A DNA stretch of 64,000 nt from Streptomyces sp. NBC_00435 (lineage in GTDB: Bacteria; Actinomycetota; Actinomycetes; Streptomycetales; Streptomycetaceae): positions 1-64,000 of the forward strand of contig NZ_CP107925.1 in assembly GCF_036014235.1 (NCBI RefSeq), read 5' to 3'. Positions 1-8,559 of this stretch are shown here, one piece after another. Every line of letters starts with the position of its first letter. The first letter of the stretch is position 1. Both the position numbers and the translations under genes were made by a program. The notes under the pieces were generated by a model, which had not been told where the DNA came from, did no database searches, and was given only the letters and a program-made list of their open reading frames with translations.

Positions 1-720
1 GCGCGCCTGGGAAGGGAAGCCCCTCGCTGCGCTCGGGGCTGGCCGCTTCAGCGGCCAGGGGTCAGCGCTGCGCGTGCTGAAGGTCCTCCGCTTCGCCTGC
101 GACCCGGGGGCAGCTGCGCGCCTCCGGCGGAGGAAACCCCCTCGCTACGCTCGGGGGGGGCCGGCCGCTTCGCGGCCTAGGGCTGCCCCTTCGGGGCAGG
201 CCCCTCCGCTTCGCTCCGGGGAAGGGGGAGAGCCCTGGGGACTGGGGGAAGGGAACTCCCTCGCTGCGCTCCGGAGCTGGCGGCTTCGCGGTTAAGGTCA
301 CGCCGGTGTCCTCCGCTTCGGAGCGGACTTGGAGGCGCTGCGCGCTCCGGAGCGGGTACCTGAGCGCTGCGCGCTCAGGAGAGACCGGCCTCGCTGTGCT
401 CGGCCGAGGCCCCTTCGGGGCCTGGCTCCTCCGCTTCGCTCCGGAGCGATGAAACGCCTCGCTGCGCTCGGCGGGCTCGGCTTCGTCTAACCAGAGTCGG
501 CCCTTCGGGCCGGTGTCCTGCGCTTCGCTCGGGACTGCTCCGGTTCCGCTGCGCTCCACCTGAGAGGCCCGCTACGCGGGCCAGGATTTCCTCGCTTCGC
601 TTGGGAAGTGACCCCGTTTCACGGGGGCCGGGCCTTCGGCCCGTTGAGGTGTCCGCTTCGCTCCCACCCCGACCCTTCCAGCTCCGCCTCCAGGGCCAAG
701 GGCCCGCTCCCCGGGCCTAG
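1..720. repeat. Telomere-like array of short hairpins
   Basis: This stretch is built from about twenty back-to-back short palindromes with tiny loops, for example GGCCGCTTCGCGGCC, CCGGCCCTTCGGGCCGG, AGGCCCCTTCGGGGCCT and CCTGAGCGCTGCGCGCTCAGG. Hairpins closed by GCA, GAA or TTCG loops are the hallmark of Streptomyces telomeres, which fold as single-stranded 3' ends and are bound by the Tap/Tpg capping proteins. At 347-379 the string GGAGCGGGTACC followed by a CGCTGCGCG hairpin resembles the opening of the archetypal Streptomyces telomere as I remember it. Open frames here (for example 62-559) are by-products of the repeats. Whether base 1 is the true end, or this is a subtelomeric copy, cannot be seen. 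Confidence 0.7.
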
Positions 721-780
721 CGCCAGCAGCAGGGGCTGCCTGTGTCCAGGTCTGGTGTCACGACTGGGGAGATTTCTGGC

Positions 781-1002
781 TCAGGAAGCGAAGTACCAGC
801 AGTACAGGGGCTGGCCCAGGTCGCCTGCTATACGAGCCAGATCGGCTACCTCTGTGAGGATCTCAACCACCATCTCTGCTGGGGCCCCGTCCTTCGTCTC
901 GGCAAGCTCGACCCACTGAGGGCTGTCCCGCAACGGACTTGGAGGGACAGACGGCTTCAGTCCGGCGGGGCTGGTGCGGGCGGATACTGTGGAATGGATC
1001 AT
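781..1002 (-). CDS. Small hypothetical protein (73 aa)
   Basis: A possible 73-residue protein starting MIHSTVSARTS. Its C-terminal half reads like a real acidic protein (PQWVELAETKDGAPAEM, then VVEILTEVADLARIAGDL) and ends in YCWYFAS. I do not recognise the family and cannot assign a function. The start overlaps by nine bases the possible start of the divergent gene to its right, and no strong ribosome site is visible, so the start is uncertain. Both may be remnants in a decayed subtelomeric region. Confidence 0.35.
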   Translation of the reverse strand: MIHSTVSARTSPAGLKPSVPPSPLRDSPQWVELAETKDGAPAEMVVEILTEVADLARIAGDLGQPLYCWYFAS

Positions 1003-1338
1003 CGGAGTGGCGGTCTCGGGGGACGAGTGGGACGCAGCAGGCTGCCTGTGGAGAACGCAGGCAATGGCGATCTCTGTCTCTTCATCGAGCCGTACGGTGA
1101 GGACTTCTATCTGAAGCCCGGGGAGGTCTTCACGGTCACACCTGAAGCCGAGGGGATCGATGTCTGGTTCTCCACCCTCATCTGGGAGGGAGGCATCACG
1201 GTATGGCCTTATGAGGACGGCGACCCGACCAAGATTGTCCTGGAGTACACAGTGACGGACGCCAACGGAACCCGGCTGGAATGCGGTCACCAGAGGCCCC
1301 CGAAGCCTGCTGGCTCTGACGTGGCTGAGCTGGGTTGA
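994..1338 (+). CDS. Conserved hypothetical acidic protein
   Basis: From about residue 19 the protein (ENAGNGDLCLFIEPYGEDFY, then LKPGEVFTVTPEAEGIDVWF) resembles small hypothetical proteins common in Streptomyces that keep the pattern LF-EPYGEDY-LKPGE-FTV and finish in an ECGHQRP-like tail. The first 18 residues look unlike that family, so either the N-terminus is damaged or translation starts at another codon. No catalytic motif is visible and I infer no function. It sits between the telomere-like repeats and an IS5-type element, so it may be a remnant. The open frame extends upstream to 742, but that part is not convincing coding sequence. Confidence 0.5.
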   Translation: MDHRSGGLGGRVGRSRLPVENAGNGDLCLFIEPYGEDFYLKPGEVFTVTPEAEGIDVWFSTLIWEGGITVWPYEDGDPTKIVLEYTVTDANGTRLECGHQRPPKPAGSDVAELG

Positions 1339-1347
1339 CCCTCGCGG

Positions 1348-2100
1348 TCACTGGTTCAGGGCGAAATTCTGCAACTGGGCGATGCCCAGCATGGCGTGGT
1401 GGACGCCGTCACCTCTGAGACGGTAGTCACGGAGGATCTTCCACGTCTTCATACGGGCGAAGACGTGCTCGACGCGGGCACGGACCTGCTTATGAGATCT
1501 GTTGTGCTCTCCCTTCCAGGGCATGAGATCGGACTGTCCGGGCTCGCGGCAGTGGGGAATCACGAGGCCGGTCCCTGGATGGCCGCCATCGGCAATCGTG
1601 ACTGCGCGACCGACCGCGGCCTTGGCGCCCGACTCCTCCCAGGCCTTGCAGCCGTTGCGGTTTCCGGGCAGCGGCCGGCCGACAACCACGACCCGGCGGG
1701 TGTCCGCGTCGATGACCACCTGGTGGTTGGTGGAGTAGCGATAGTTCTTGGATCGCTGGGCGAGGGTGTGATCGCGAGTCGGCACGAGCGTGCCATCCAC
1801 GATGAGAACAGTGCCCTTGCGGAAGCGTTGCCGCTGGATCAATCCCAGACGCGGCCCCAGGTCATCGACTACGCGGTCGACCGTGGACTTCGAAACGCCG
1901 AACAAGAGCGCGAGCTGCCGCATCGTCAGGTTGGTTCGCCAGTACTCAACGACCAGCAGCACGCGGTCCTCGAAGCAAAGCGTCCAAGGACGTCCCGGAC
2001 GCGCTGCATGTGCACCTCGACGGCGCAGAGCAGTGACCAGCTTGCTGAACTGTCGAGGGGTGAGACCGCTGACCGGAGGTATCCAGGACAGCAGACGCAG
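1348..2100 (-). mobile_element. IS5-family transposase without a canonical start codon
   Basis: A DDE transposase of the IS5 group (HTH_Tnp_4 plus DDE_Tnp_4 type) common in Streptomyces. Visible features are a helix-turn-helix (LALLFGVSKSTVDRVVDDLG), the first catalytic Asp region (LIVDGTLVPTRDHT), VVVGRPLPGNRNGCKAWEES, a second Asp region (TIADGGHPGTG) and the C-terminal RVEHVFARMKTWKILRDYRL. The usual N-terminus (LSWIPPVSGLTPRQFSKLV) is intact and in frame back to 2100, but the expected ATG/GTG is CTG, preceded at once by TGA TCA. The first standard start is a GTG at 1962, which would lose about 46 residues. The element is therefore probably inactive, or uses a rare CTG start. Terminal inverted repeats were not found by eye. 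Confidence 0.85.
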
Positions 2101-2428
2101 TGATCACAACAGCCACGGAGCGATCGTCCCACCCATGAACACCGTTACGGGACAGCCCTTGGACAGCAACCTCGACAAGCCGGCTCCTACTCGTCGCAGC
2201 CGGCCCCGAACACAGTCTCCCGGGGACTTCCAACACCATGAAACCGTCATTCCTCATCGGCACCACAGCACGCAGATCCGAAGCCACACCCCCGACGAGG
2301 AGAACCTTCCAGTCCTCCACCGCATCATCGGGAAAGAAATCCGCACACCCGAACGCCGGAAACCCATGACCACGATGCCTCGGCCCCACAACACGCAGCA
2401 TGGTCCGATCATGCCACTCTCCATGCAT
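2101..2428 (-). other. Possible 5' part of a gene cut by the IS5-type element
   Basis: A leftward open frame begins MHGEWHDRTMLRVVG and continues through FPAFGCADFFPDDAVEDW and VLLVGGVASDLRAVV until it enters the transposase region in the wrong frame. It could be the front of a gene interrupted by the insertion sequence, but I recognise no family and codon bias is only moderate. From 2430 to 2800 I see no convincing gene. Confidence 0.2.
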
Positions 2429-2808
2429 GCTTCATTCTAGAGTTTGGATAGACTCTGGAATACAGGGCTTCGTCCGGACGTCATTCATACAGAGGGCCTC
2501 CCACCAAACCGTCGTCAGTCGGCCCGGAGTTCTCCGTCGCGAGTCAGCAAGTGGGGCTCGTGCGCTCCGAGGCCTGCCCTACTGTCCGAAGTGATCGCCA
2601 GAGATCAGCTGTGGTCTGCGCTGGAGCCGCAGACAGAAGTACCGCAGGGGGAACCTCGTAGACAGAACAAGGGAAACGCAAGTGTCAGGGCCGCCCGAAC
2701 GGGGTTCGATGCGCTCGAAAACGACGGACACATCCCCCGCAACACCTGCGCCGAACCCCACCTCCCCACCATCGCCATCTCGTCAGCAAGATGACCCGAA
2801 AGGAACGC

Positions 2809-3036
2809 CTAAGAACGGGGCGTCCGCCGGCCCACACCCCACTCGCTGAACGGCGTGACAAGGTCAGGATCAGACACGGACAGCTGGGAACCGAACGCCA
2901 CAGTCGCGCGCGGAGCGGGGACGGAAACAGGCTGTCCACGGTCCGCCGCGGACGCCTGACCGGTGGTCGGGGCCGCGATGACGACACCACCGGCCACAGC
3001 CACAACACCGGCAAGCAAAACAACCCACTGCTTCAT
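2809..3036 (-). CDS. Small secreted protein with signal peptide
   Basis: A 75-residue protein with a classic Sec signal: MKQW, then about 19 hydrophobic residues (VVLLAGVVAVAGGVVIAAP) and a probable cleavage site after QASA. The mature part is short, about 45 residues, rich in Ser, Pro and Val, with no cysteine or known domain. Function is unknown. The ATG at 3036 was chosen because it gives a complete signal peptide; only weak purine-rich sequence lies upstream. An overlapping frame with start ATG at 3048 lacks such a signal. Confidence 0.55.
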   Translation of the reverse strand: MKQWVVLLAGVVAVAGGVVIAAPTTGQASAADRGQPVSVPAPRATVAFGSQLSVSDPDLVTPFSEWGVGRRTPRS

Positions 3037-3342
3037 ACTCGCTCATACCTTTCGCACTGCTCGACATTTCCCGCACTTCGCTCCTGAACCACCGAAGGGT
3101 CCAGACGGGGGACGCTGCGCGTAGGCGGCACGGTCGTCCACCAGCGCGGAACAGCGCCCCCTGCGACACGCTCAATCGAACACGCTGGACAGCCACAGTC
3201 CCACGCAACTCCACCAGCAAAAATCCAGTCGCCGCCCATTTTGCGGGGCCACGGATCTACCGTGCCCTCATGGCTCGTCCCGGCAGGCTGACCTTCTCCC
3301 TGGATCATTCCTGACCCGCGGTAGGGCCCGACCGATTGATGG

Positions 3343-5394
3343 CTAGGTGGTGGGGAGGAGGTCGGCGACGAGGACGGCGAATTCCTCGGGGTCGAGGATT
3401 CGGATGCCCAGTTCTTCGGCCTTGGTGCGCTTTGAGCCGGCCTTCTCGCCCGCCACCAGGAGGGTGGTGCGCTTGGACACCGACGACGATGCCTTTCCGC
3501 CGGCCCGCTCGATCAGCTCGTTCATCTCGTTCCGGGACAACACCGCAAGGGGGCCGGTCATGGAGCCCGTTACCACGACGGCCTGTCCGGCCAACGGGCC
3601 GCCCGCCGAGTCCTCGCCGTCATCTCCGTCGGTCGCGGACTGCTGTGGCTCAGTGACCTGCATGCCGACCTGCTGGGCCTGGAGCTTGTCGAGGAGCGGA
3701 GCAAGTTCCACGAGTTCGGCCGCGATGACGCGGGCCTTCTCGTCGCCGATGCCGTCGACTGAGGCCAGCATGTCCGCGTCCGCGGCCCGGATCGCGACCA
3801 TCGACCCGAAGTGCGCGGCGATCCGGCGGGACATCGTTCGCCCCGTGCCGCGGACACCCAGGGCGCAGAACACTCGGCTCAATGCGGCCCCACGGGCAGT
3901 CTCGATCGCGGCCAGGAGGTTGGCGGCGCTGGTCTCGCCCATCCGCTCCAGAGCGAGGAGCTGCTCGCGGGTCAGCGTGAACAGGTCGGCGACGTCGTTG
4001 ACGAGACCGGCCTCCACCAGCTGGATCGCGCGCGTGGCGCCGAGACCTTCGATGTCGAGCTGGTCGCGGCCTGCCGCGTAGATCACCGAGGCCACGGCCT
4101 GACAGCTCCGCCCGCGCACGCACCGCCACCGCTGCTCGGAGGTGTCGATCGCGTCGCCACAACGGGGGCACTCCTCGGGGAAGACGATCGGGCTCTCCCC
4201 GCCGGTGCGCTGGTCGACCAGCGGCGCCTCGACCCGGGGGATCACGTCGCCGGCCCGGTACACGAACACCTGGTCGCCGATCATGAGCCCTCGGCGGGTG
4301 ATGTCGGACGGATTGTGGAGCGTGGCGTAGGTGACCGTCACCCCGTCGATGACCACGGGCTCCAGGACCGCGCGCGGGGCGATGATCCCGGTCCGGCCGA
4401 CGTTCCACTCCACTGCCAGCAGGCGCGTCACTTTGTGTTCGGCCGCCAGTTTCCGAGCCACCGCCCACCTCGGGGCGCGCGAGCCGTTGCCCGCCTGCCG
4501 CTGGTCCTCGGCCGTGTCGGCCTTGACGACGACACCATCGATCCCGAACGGCAGGTCCGCGCGCAGGCCGGCGATCACGTCGATGCGTTCCTGCACCTGC
4601 TCCACCGTCTCGTATCGCTTCGGGGCGGCGGCCGTGCTGGCTGCCGTGTTCGCGCCGAGTGCGGCCAGGTTCTCCAACAGGGCGACGTGGCCGAGGTCGT
4701 CCAAGCCGATCGCGCTGTAGGCGAAGAAGGTCAACTCGATCCGGTAGGGGCGGTCCTTGGCCCGTAGGGTGCCGGCCGCTCCGCTGCGCGGGTGCGCGAA
4801 GGGCGTGGCCTCGTGGGCGAGCCGGATCCGGTTGGCCTCCTCGAACTGCGCGGTCGTCAGCAGCACCTCGCCGCGCAACTCGACATTGATCGGCTTGGTG
4901 AGGACCGGCGGCAGACCGAGGACGGCGTCGGCGGTGTGGGTGATGTCCTCGCCGGCCAGGCCGTCGCCGCGGGTGAGGACCTGCACGAGCCGACCGCCCC
5001 GGTACCGGGCGGCCACCGCGAGGCCGTCGAGCTTCGGCTCCACACACCACCCGGCCACAGGGCGCCCCAGACGCCGTTCCAGCCCTACGGCCCACTCGGC
5101 GAGCTCATCGGCATCGAAGACGTTGTCGAGGGAGAGCATCGGCACCGAATGCGGCACGTCACCCTGCACCGCCCCGCCCGCAACCTTCCCGGTCGGCGAC
5201 TGGGCAAGCACCTCCTCCGGGTGCGCCTCCTCGTAGGCCGCGATGGCGCGCAGCAGCCCGTCGTACTCGTCGTCACCGAGCGGGGTGGTCCCGTCGCCGT
5301 AGTAGGCGGCCGACGCGGCCAGGGCAGCTGCCACGGCCTCTGCGTAGGCGGCAGGAGAATGCAGGGCACTGTTTTCGGTCATGAACGTCATCAT
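3343..5394 (-). CDS. ligA: NAD+-dependent DNA ligase (accessory copy)
   Basis: Seals DNA nicks using NAD+ as cofactor. Domains appear in family order: Ia domain, nucleotidyltransferase with the adenylated lysine in CVEPKLDGLAV (around residue 121), OB fold, Cys4 zinc finger (CPRCGDAID then RWRCVRGRSC), helix-hairpin-helix repeats (MGETSAANLLAAIETA, VDGIGDEKARVIA) and a C-terminal BRCT domain (GQAVVVTGSMTG). At 683 residues it is slightly shorter than typical chromosomal LigA and appears complete. The start at 5394 (MMTFMTEN) has purine-rich sequence upstream; ATG at 5391 or 5382 is possible. Its place in an IS-rich arm end suggests an acquired second ligase rather than the housekeeping one, which would lie elsewhere. 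A 46-base piece of this gene (3860-3905) recurs at 7172-7217. Confidence 0.93.
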   Translation of the reverse strand: MMTFMTENSALHSPAAYAEAVAAALAASAAYYGDGTTPLGDDEYDGLLRAIAAYEEAHPEEVLAQSPTGKVAGGAVQGDVPHSVPMLSLDNVFDADELAEWAVGLERRLGRPVAGWCVEPKLDGLAVAARYRGGRLVQVLTRGDGLAGEDITHTADAVLGLPPVLTKPINVELRGEVLLTTAQFEEANRIRLAHEATPFAHPRSGAAGTLRAKDRPYRIELTFFAYSAIGLDDLGHVALLENLAALGANTAASTAAAPKRYETVEQVQERIDVIAGLRADLPFGIDGVVVKADTAEDQRQAGNGSRAPRWAVARKLAAEHKVTRLLAVEWNVGRTGIIAPRAVLEPVVIDGVTVTYATLHNPSDITRRGLMIGDQVFVYRAGDVIPRVEAPLVDQRTGGESPIVFPEECPRCGDAIDTSEQRWRCVRGRSCQAVASVIYAAGRDQLDIEGLGATRAIQLVEAGLVNDVADLFTLTREQLLALERMGETSAANLLAAIETARGAALSRVFCALGVRGTGRTMSRRIAAHFGSMVAIRAADADMLASVDGIGDEKARVIAAELVELAPLLDKLQAQQVGMQVTEPQQSATDGDDGEDSAGGPLAGQAVVVTGSMTGPLAVLSRNEMNELIERAGGKASSSVSKRTTLLVAGEKAGSKRTKAEELGIRILDPEEFAVLVADLLPTT

Positions 5395-5815
5395 CCTGCC
5401 CCCCACTGACAACACCGCCGCACCCCTGGCCAGCTAGTCGGGCAGCGGCAGCACGGCCCCGCAACACCAGAGAGGGCCGGTCGGAGGGGGCGTGGCTTCC
5501 CCGGACGTCCAGGTCAGGGCCGCCGCCTCCGCCCCGAGGTCGTAGATCACGGCCAGCGCCCTTGAGCAGCGGAGATCCGCTACCAGTGGGTCACGGCGCG
5601 CGGCTTCCTATGCGCGACTTCGATTGCGGTTATCGGCGAGCGGCGAACCACATGAGGAAACGCTTACCGCCCCACTTCCGAGGGTGAGGGCAGAGGGCCG
5701 ATCCGGCTCATTCAGCCCTTAGGGTCCAACACCGCGTAGTTGGTTTTTCGCCCTGCCCACGGGGGGAAGGTGCTCTGCGCCAGTGATCGAGATCTGCAGG
5801 GAGAGTAGAAGCCGC
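5395..5815. other. Intergenic region upstream of ligA and the cold-shock gene
   Basis: No convincing gene. It must hold the divergent promoters for the ligase (left) and the cold-shock gene (right), whose 5' leader with a purine-rich ribosome site (AGGGAGAG at about 5798) ends at 5815. I could not assign -10/-35 boxes. Confidence 0.5.
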
Positions 5816-6028
5816 GTGAGTGATCGCCAGACCGGCAAGGTGAAATGGTTCGACGGGGAAAAGGGCTTCGGGTTCATCACCCCGCAGGGTGAGGGCGACG
5901 ACCTGTTCGTCCACTTCAAGGCCATTGAGAGCGACGGCTTCAAGAGCCTCAGGGAAGGTCAGACAGTCTCCTATGTGCCGGAAAGAGGCGCGAAAGGCAT
6001 GCAGGCCGCACAGGTCCGGCCGGAGTAG
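5816..6028 (+). CDS. csp: CspA-family cold-shock protein
   Basis: A single cold-shock domain of 70 residues that binds single-stranded nucleic acid as an RNA chaperone. Both RNA-binding motifs are visible: RNP1 as KGFGFI within WFDGEKGFGFITP, and RNP2 as LFVHF within DDLFVHFKAI. The GTG start (VSDRQTGKVKWF) gives the normal family length, with a purine-rich ribosome site just upstream. The gene is monocistronic. Streptomyces carry many csp paralogues, so a specific number cannot be assigned. Confidence 0.92.
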   Translation: MSDRQTGKVKWFDGEKGFGFITPQGEGDDLFVHFKAIESDGFKSLREGQTVSYVPERGAKGMQAAQVRPE

Positions 6029-6153
6029 TCCGTCCGGATCCTCCAGACAACGCCTTCAAGCTCGCCGATCTACCGCGTGCGGGCGGCCAGCAGGGACCCC
6101 TGCGATGGGGCGCCGGTCGTGTCGTCTGTGGTGCCGTCGTACCGGAATCGCCG

Positions 6154-6299
6154 CTACCCGGCCGAGGTGATCTCGCACCGCGGGTGCTTTCCGGCCTCCC
6201 GCCACGGACCGTCTCGCAGGCCGGGACAGGCAGGAAGGGTTGGATCAATGCCCACTCGTCGCCGTAGGTGTCCGAGGGGTAGCAGCGGCGCCGGGCCAA
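6154..6299 (-). pseudogene. IS5-family transposase N-terminal fragment
   Basis: Only the first ~40 residues of a second, different IS5-group transposase remain, from a TTG codon: ARRRCYPSDTYGDEWALIQP, then FLPVPACETVRGGRPE. A one-base frame change at RGGRPE is then needed to recover KHPRCEI, after which the frame stops at a TAG near 6154. No catalytic domain remains. It marks decay of mobile elements in the arm. Confidence 0.7.
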
Positions 6300-6318
6300 C
6301 GTCCCCTCCCTTCATGAG

Positions 6319-6353
6319 GGTGGGGGCTGGCCATAGAGCGGCCGGCCCCCACC
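6319..6353. terminator. Strong hairpin
   Basis: GGTGGGGGCTGGCC and GGCCGGCCCCCACC pair around a short loop, a GC-rich terminator-type hairpin. It lies between an IS fragment and a region of doubtful coding; no T-run follows, as is usual in Streptomyces. Confidence 0.6.
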
Positions 6354-6356
6354 GGG

Positions 6357-6557
6357 TCACACGTCGATGTGGTCGACGATCACGCCGAGTGTGGACTCGA
6401 CGGAGTTGAGCTGGGTGTTCAGGTGCCGGCTCCACCGGCCCTTGGGCTGCAGTACGGCGTGCGGGGCGATGCCGCGGGTGATGAAGCGACGGGTCTCGGT
6501 GATCTTCTCGCGTATGGCTGCGACCACTACAGGTATTCGGATGTTCCAACCAGGCAT
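6357..6557 (-). CDS. Possible small protein (66 aa), unrecognised
   Basis: A leftward frame starting MPGWNIRIPVVVAAIREKI and ending STLGVIVDHIDV reads plausibly as protein, but there is no clear ribosome site and I recognise no family. It may be a fragment. The 6,560-6,760 stretch before it shows no supported gene. Confidence 0.25.
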   Translation of the reverse strand: MPGWNIRIPVVVAAIREKITETRRFITRGIAPHAVLQPKGRWSRHLNTQLNSVESTLGVIVDHIDV

Positions 6558-6763
6558 ATCCGCACGCTGCTCGAAGTGGCGGCCTGGAACCTTCGGTCCC
6601 GGGGCCGACGAGAACTGCGAGCCGCGCTGGCCCCCGTCGACGCCCGCGTCCTCTGTAGAACAGCCAACGACCCGTTCGCTCCACAGCACCTGCCGCGGTG
6701 GCAACGGCGCATCGAAATCTGAAGTGGCCGGGGCCGGACGAAGCCCACGGATAGAGCTCGGCC

Positions 6764-7171
6764 TTATCCGCCCTCCTGGCATGCCGCGAGGTAGTCGGCC
6801 CAGCTGCCCTGTGCGAAGCCGGCCCGGGTGTGAGCGTTGCTGGCGGAGACGCCGGCGGCAGCTCGCTCACCGTTTCGAGCATGCCGTGTTGCTTCATCAG
6901 GTTGGTGACGCTGGAGGCGCTTCGAGGCTTGGTGGGTGGCCGACCACGCAGCAGAAGTCCGGCGTCCGAGGCCCGGCGGAGCATGGAGGTGGGGCGAGGC
7001 CGGGTGATCTGTTGCTCGATCAGGTGGGCGAGCTTGGGGGGCAGCAGGACGGGGTTCCGGTCGAATGTGAAGTAGGCGCCGTTCTCCTCGCGGTAGAACC
7101 GCTCGGTGGTCAGCTCGACGATGCGGGTGATGGGCAGGACATAGAGCCGGACCAGGGCGCCGACGATGCGT
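6764..7171 (-). pseudogene. Decayed recombinase/integrase-like gene
   Basis: The stretch RLYVLPITRIVELTTERFYR, FTFDRNPVLLPPKLAHLIEQ and NLMKQHGMLETVSELPP resembles the C-terminal part of Streptomyces phage-type recombinase or tyrosine-integrase-like proteins. Compared with the family as I remember it, the segment linking NLMKQHG to the following helix is deleted, and a frameshift is needed to reach the tail SWADYLAACQEGG and the TAA at 6764-6766. The N-terminus is gone: at 7172 it joins abruptly to a stretch nearly identical to part of the neighbouring DNA ligase gene. Confidence 0.6.
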
Positions 7172-7217
7172 AGGGCGCAGAACACGCGGCTCAATGCGGC
7201 CCTACGGCCAGTCTCGA
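7172..7217. repeat. 46-bp near-copy of a ligA segment
   Basis: Bases 7172-7217 match 3860-3905, inside the ligA gene, at 43 of 46 positions in the same orientation and coding frame (both give ALSRVFCAL). It forms the junction with the truncated recombinase remnant, which suggests past recombination or a deletion fusing a second ligase copy to the recombinase. Confidence 0.8.
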
Positions 7218-7358
7218 CACTCGGGCCGGACGCGACAGTGCTCGGGCTGGGCGGGTTCGTTGGGCGCGGGATGGGGTGGCGGCGACCTGTCAGGGCCGTG
7301 AGGAGGGCGGTGGACCGCATGTCTGCCGGCGGAGCGGCAGGGGCGGGGCTGTGCCGAG

Positions 7359-7694
7359 TCAGGCCGCAGGCTTGGGGGCCGCGGCAGCCACGGTGCGGTA
7401 TTCGGTGTTGATGCGCTGGGCTTCCTCGAGCTGGTCCTCGAGGATGATGATGCGGCAGGCGGCCTCGATGGGGGTGCCCTGGTCGACGAGTTCCCGGGCG
7501 CGTGCGGCGATGCGCAGCTGGTAGCGGGAGTAGCGGCGGTGGCCGCCCTCGGAGCGGAGCGGGGTGATCAGGCGTGCTTCCCCGATGGCGCGGAGGAAGG
7601 CCTGGGTGGTGCCGAGCATGGCTGCCGCCCGGCCCATCGTGTAGGCGGGGTAGTCGTCGTCATCGAGACGGCCGAACGAGTCGTCTGCTGTCAT
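7359..7694 (-). CDS. Small MerR-family transcriptional regulator
   Basis: A 111-residue DNA-binding protein. The N-terminal winged helix-turn-helix is visible in YTMGRAAAMLGTTQAFLRAI followed by the wing LRSEGGHRRYSRYQL. A helical segment follows (RARELVDQGTPIEAACRIII) with a short coiled-coil tail (LEDQLEEAQRINTEYR). There are no cysteines for metal sensing and no ligand domain. Such short MerR-like proteins are frequent in Streptomyces, and the target is unknown. It is transcribed alone, and a perfect 32-base palindrome lies 27 bases upstream of its start. Confidence 0.85.
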   Translation of the reverse strand: MTADDSFGRLDDDDYPAYTMGRAAAMLGTTQAFLRAIGEARLITPLRSEGGHRRYSRYQLRIAARARELVDQGTPIEAACRIIILEDQLEEAQRINTEYRTVAAAAPKPAA

Positions 7695-7720
7695 CGCACC
7701 TCTGTCGTGGAACGCGTGGA

Positions 7721-7752
7721 GGGGCCCTGGTGCCGTACGGCACCAGGGCCCC
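7721..7752. promoter_or_regulatory. Perfect 32-bp palindrome upstream of the MerR gene
   Basis: GGGGCCCTGGTGCC-GTAC-GGCACCAGGGCCCC is exactly self-complementary. It lies 27-58 bases upstream of the leftward MerR start (7694), where an autoregulatory operator would sit. It could equally be a terminator hairpin for a lost gene. No T-run is present. Confidence 0.5.
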
Positions 7753-7965
7753 GAAGGAACTGACTACACCATCTACCGGCCCTGGAACTGCGCCGGCCTC
7801 TTGTGTCCGCTGACCCGACCGAGATGCTGTCGGGGGCGCGGGGATCGCGGTTGCTTGACCGGAGACCACCTCACTCACGATGTCCTGCGGTACCCAGACT
7901 TCGAACTGCCGGCCTGGGCGATCCTGATGGCGCTTGAGCTCCTCCGTTCTTCCCTCTGGTGATCA

Positions 7966-8343
7966 ACTGCTTACCTGCGGGGGACTGCGTAATGCTGGTA
8001 TTACCGGTTACTGCGTACTGCCTACTGCTTCGCGACCTGACCGAGCGCCACGTTCCGGCAGCCAGCCCCGTCGCCCATCGTGCGTCTGCTCTGGCTTGGA
8101 ACCCCACTGCCGAACCTCCCGGTGCGCGCGCCCGCAGCCGACGCCTTCACCGAGGTACCACTCCTACTGAATTCACTGCTGGGTACTGCCGTCTGCGTCA
8201 AACCGCGGTACTGCTCACGGCGGCCCCTGATCACTGCGGGCCACCCGGTCCGGCCGCCAGTCCCGTCGCCGTCCTGCAACCGCTCTGGCTTCGACACTCC
8301 GCCACCGCACCGTCCTGCGCACTGCAACTGCGGGTACTACTGC
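7966..8343 (+). repeat. Strand-biased ACTGC repeat field
   Basis: The pentamer ACTGC occurs 13 times on the + strand in 378 bases (starts at 7966, 7984, 8010, 8017, 8024, 8106, 8175, 8185, 8210, 8233, 8321, 8327 and 8339), often as (G/T)TACTGC, whereas its complement GCAGT is rare. Two blocks around CCAGCCCCGTCGCC (about 8060) and CCAGTCCCGTCGCC (about 8256), each followed by CTCTGGCTT, suggest a diverged ~190-base tandem duplication. No credible gene is present. Iteron-like protein-binding sites or a replication or partition locus are possible, but this is inference. Confidence 0.6.
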
Positions 8344-8559
8344 CCGGCAGTTCGTCCCTGCCGGGCCCTTCTGTCTCTCTGGGCTACGAGAGAAACCATA
8401 GCCAGGACGCTGCCCAATGTCTACTCCAGCCAAGATAGATTTTCAGGTGCCCGACTCTGAGGTAATCGGGTGCGATCGGGTTCGGCCGCTACGGACGAGG
8501 GCACAGCGACCGGGCAGGCAAGGCCCGACGCCGGCAACGGACCCCGGAGCACGTGCTGA

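Noticed and set aside
62..559. Open frames in the first 700 bases
   Set aside because: They arise from the palindromic repeats; translations are low-complexity Arg/Pro/Ala and lack start signals.
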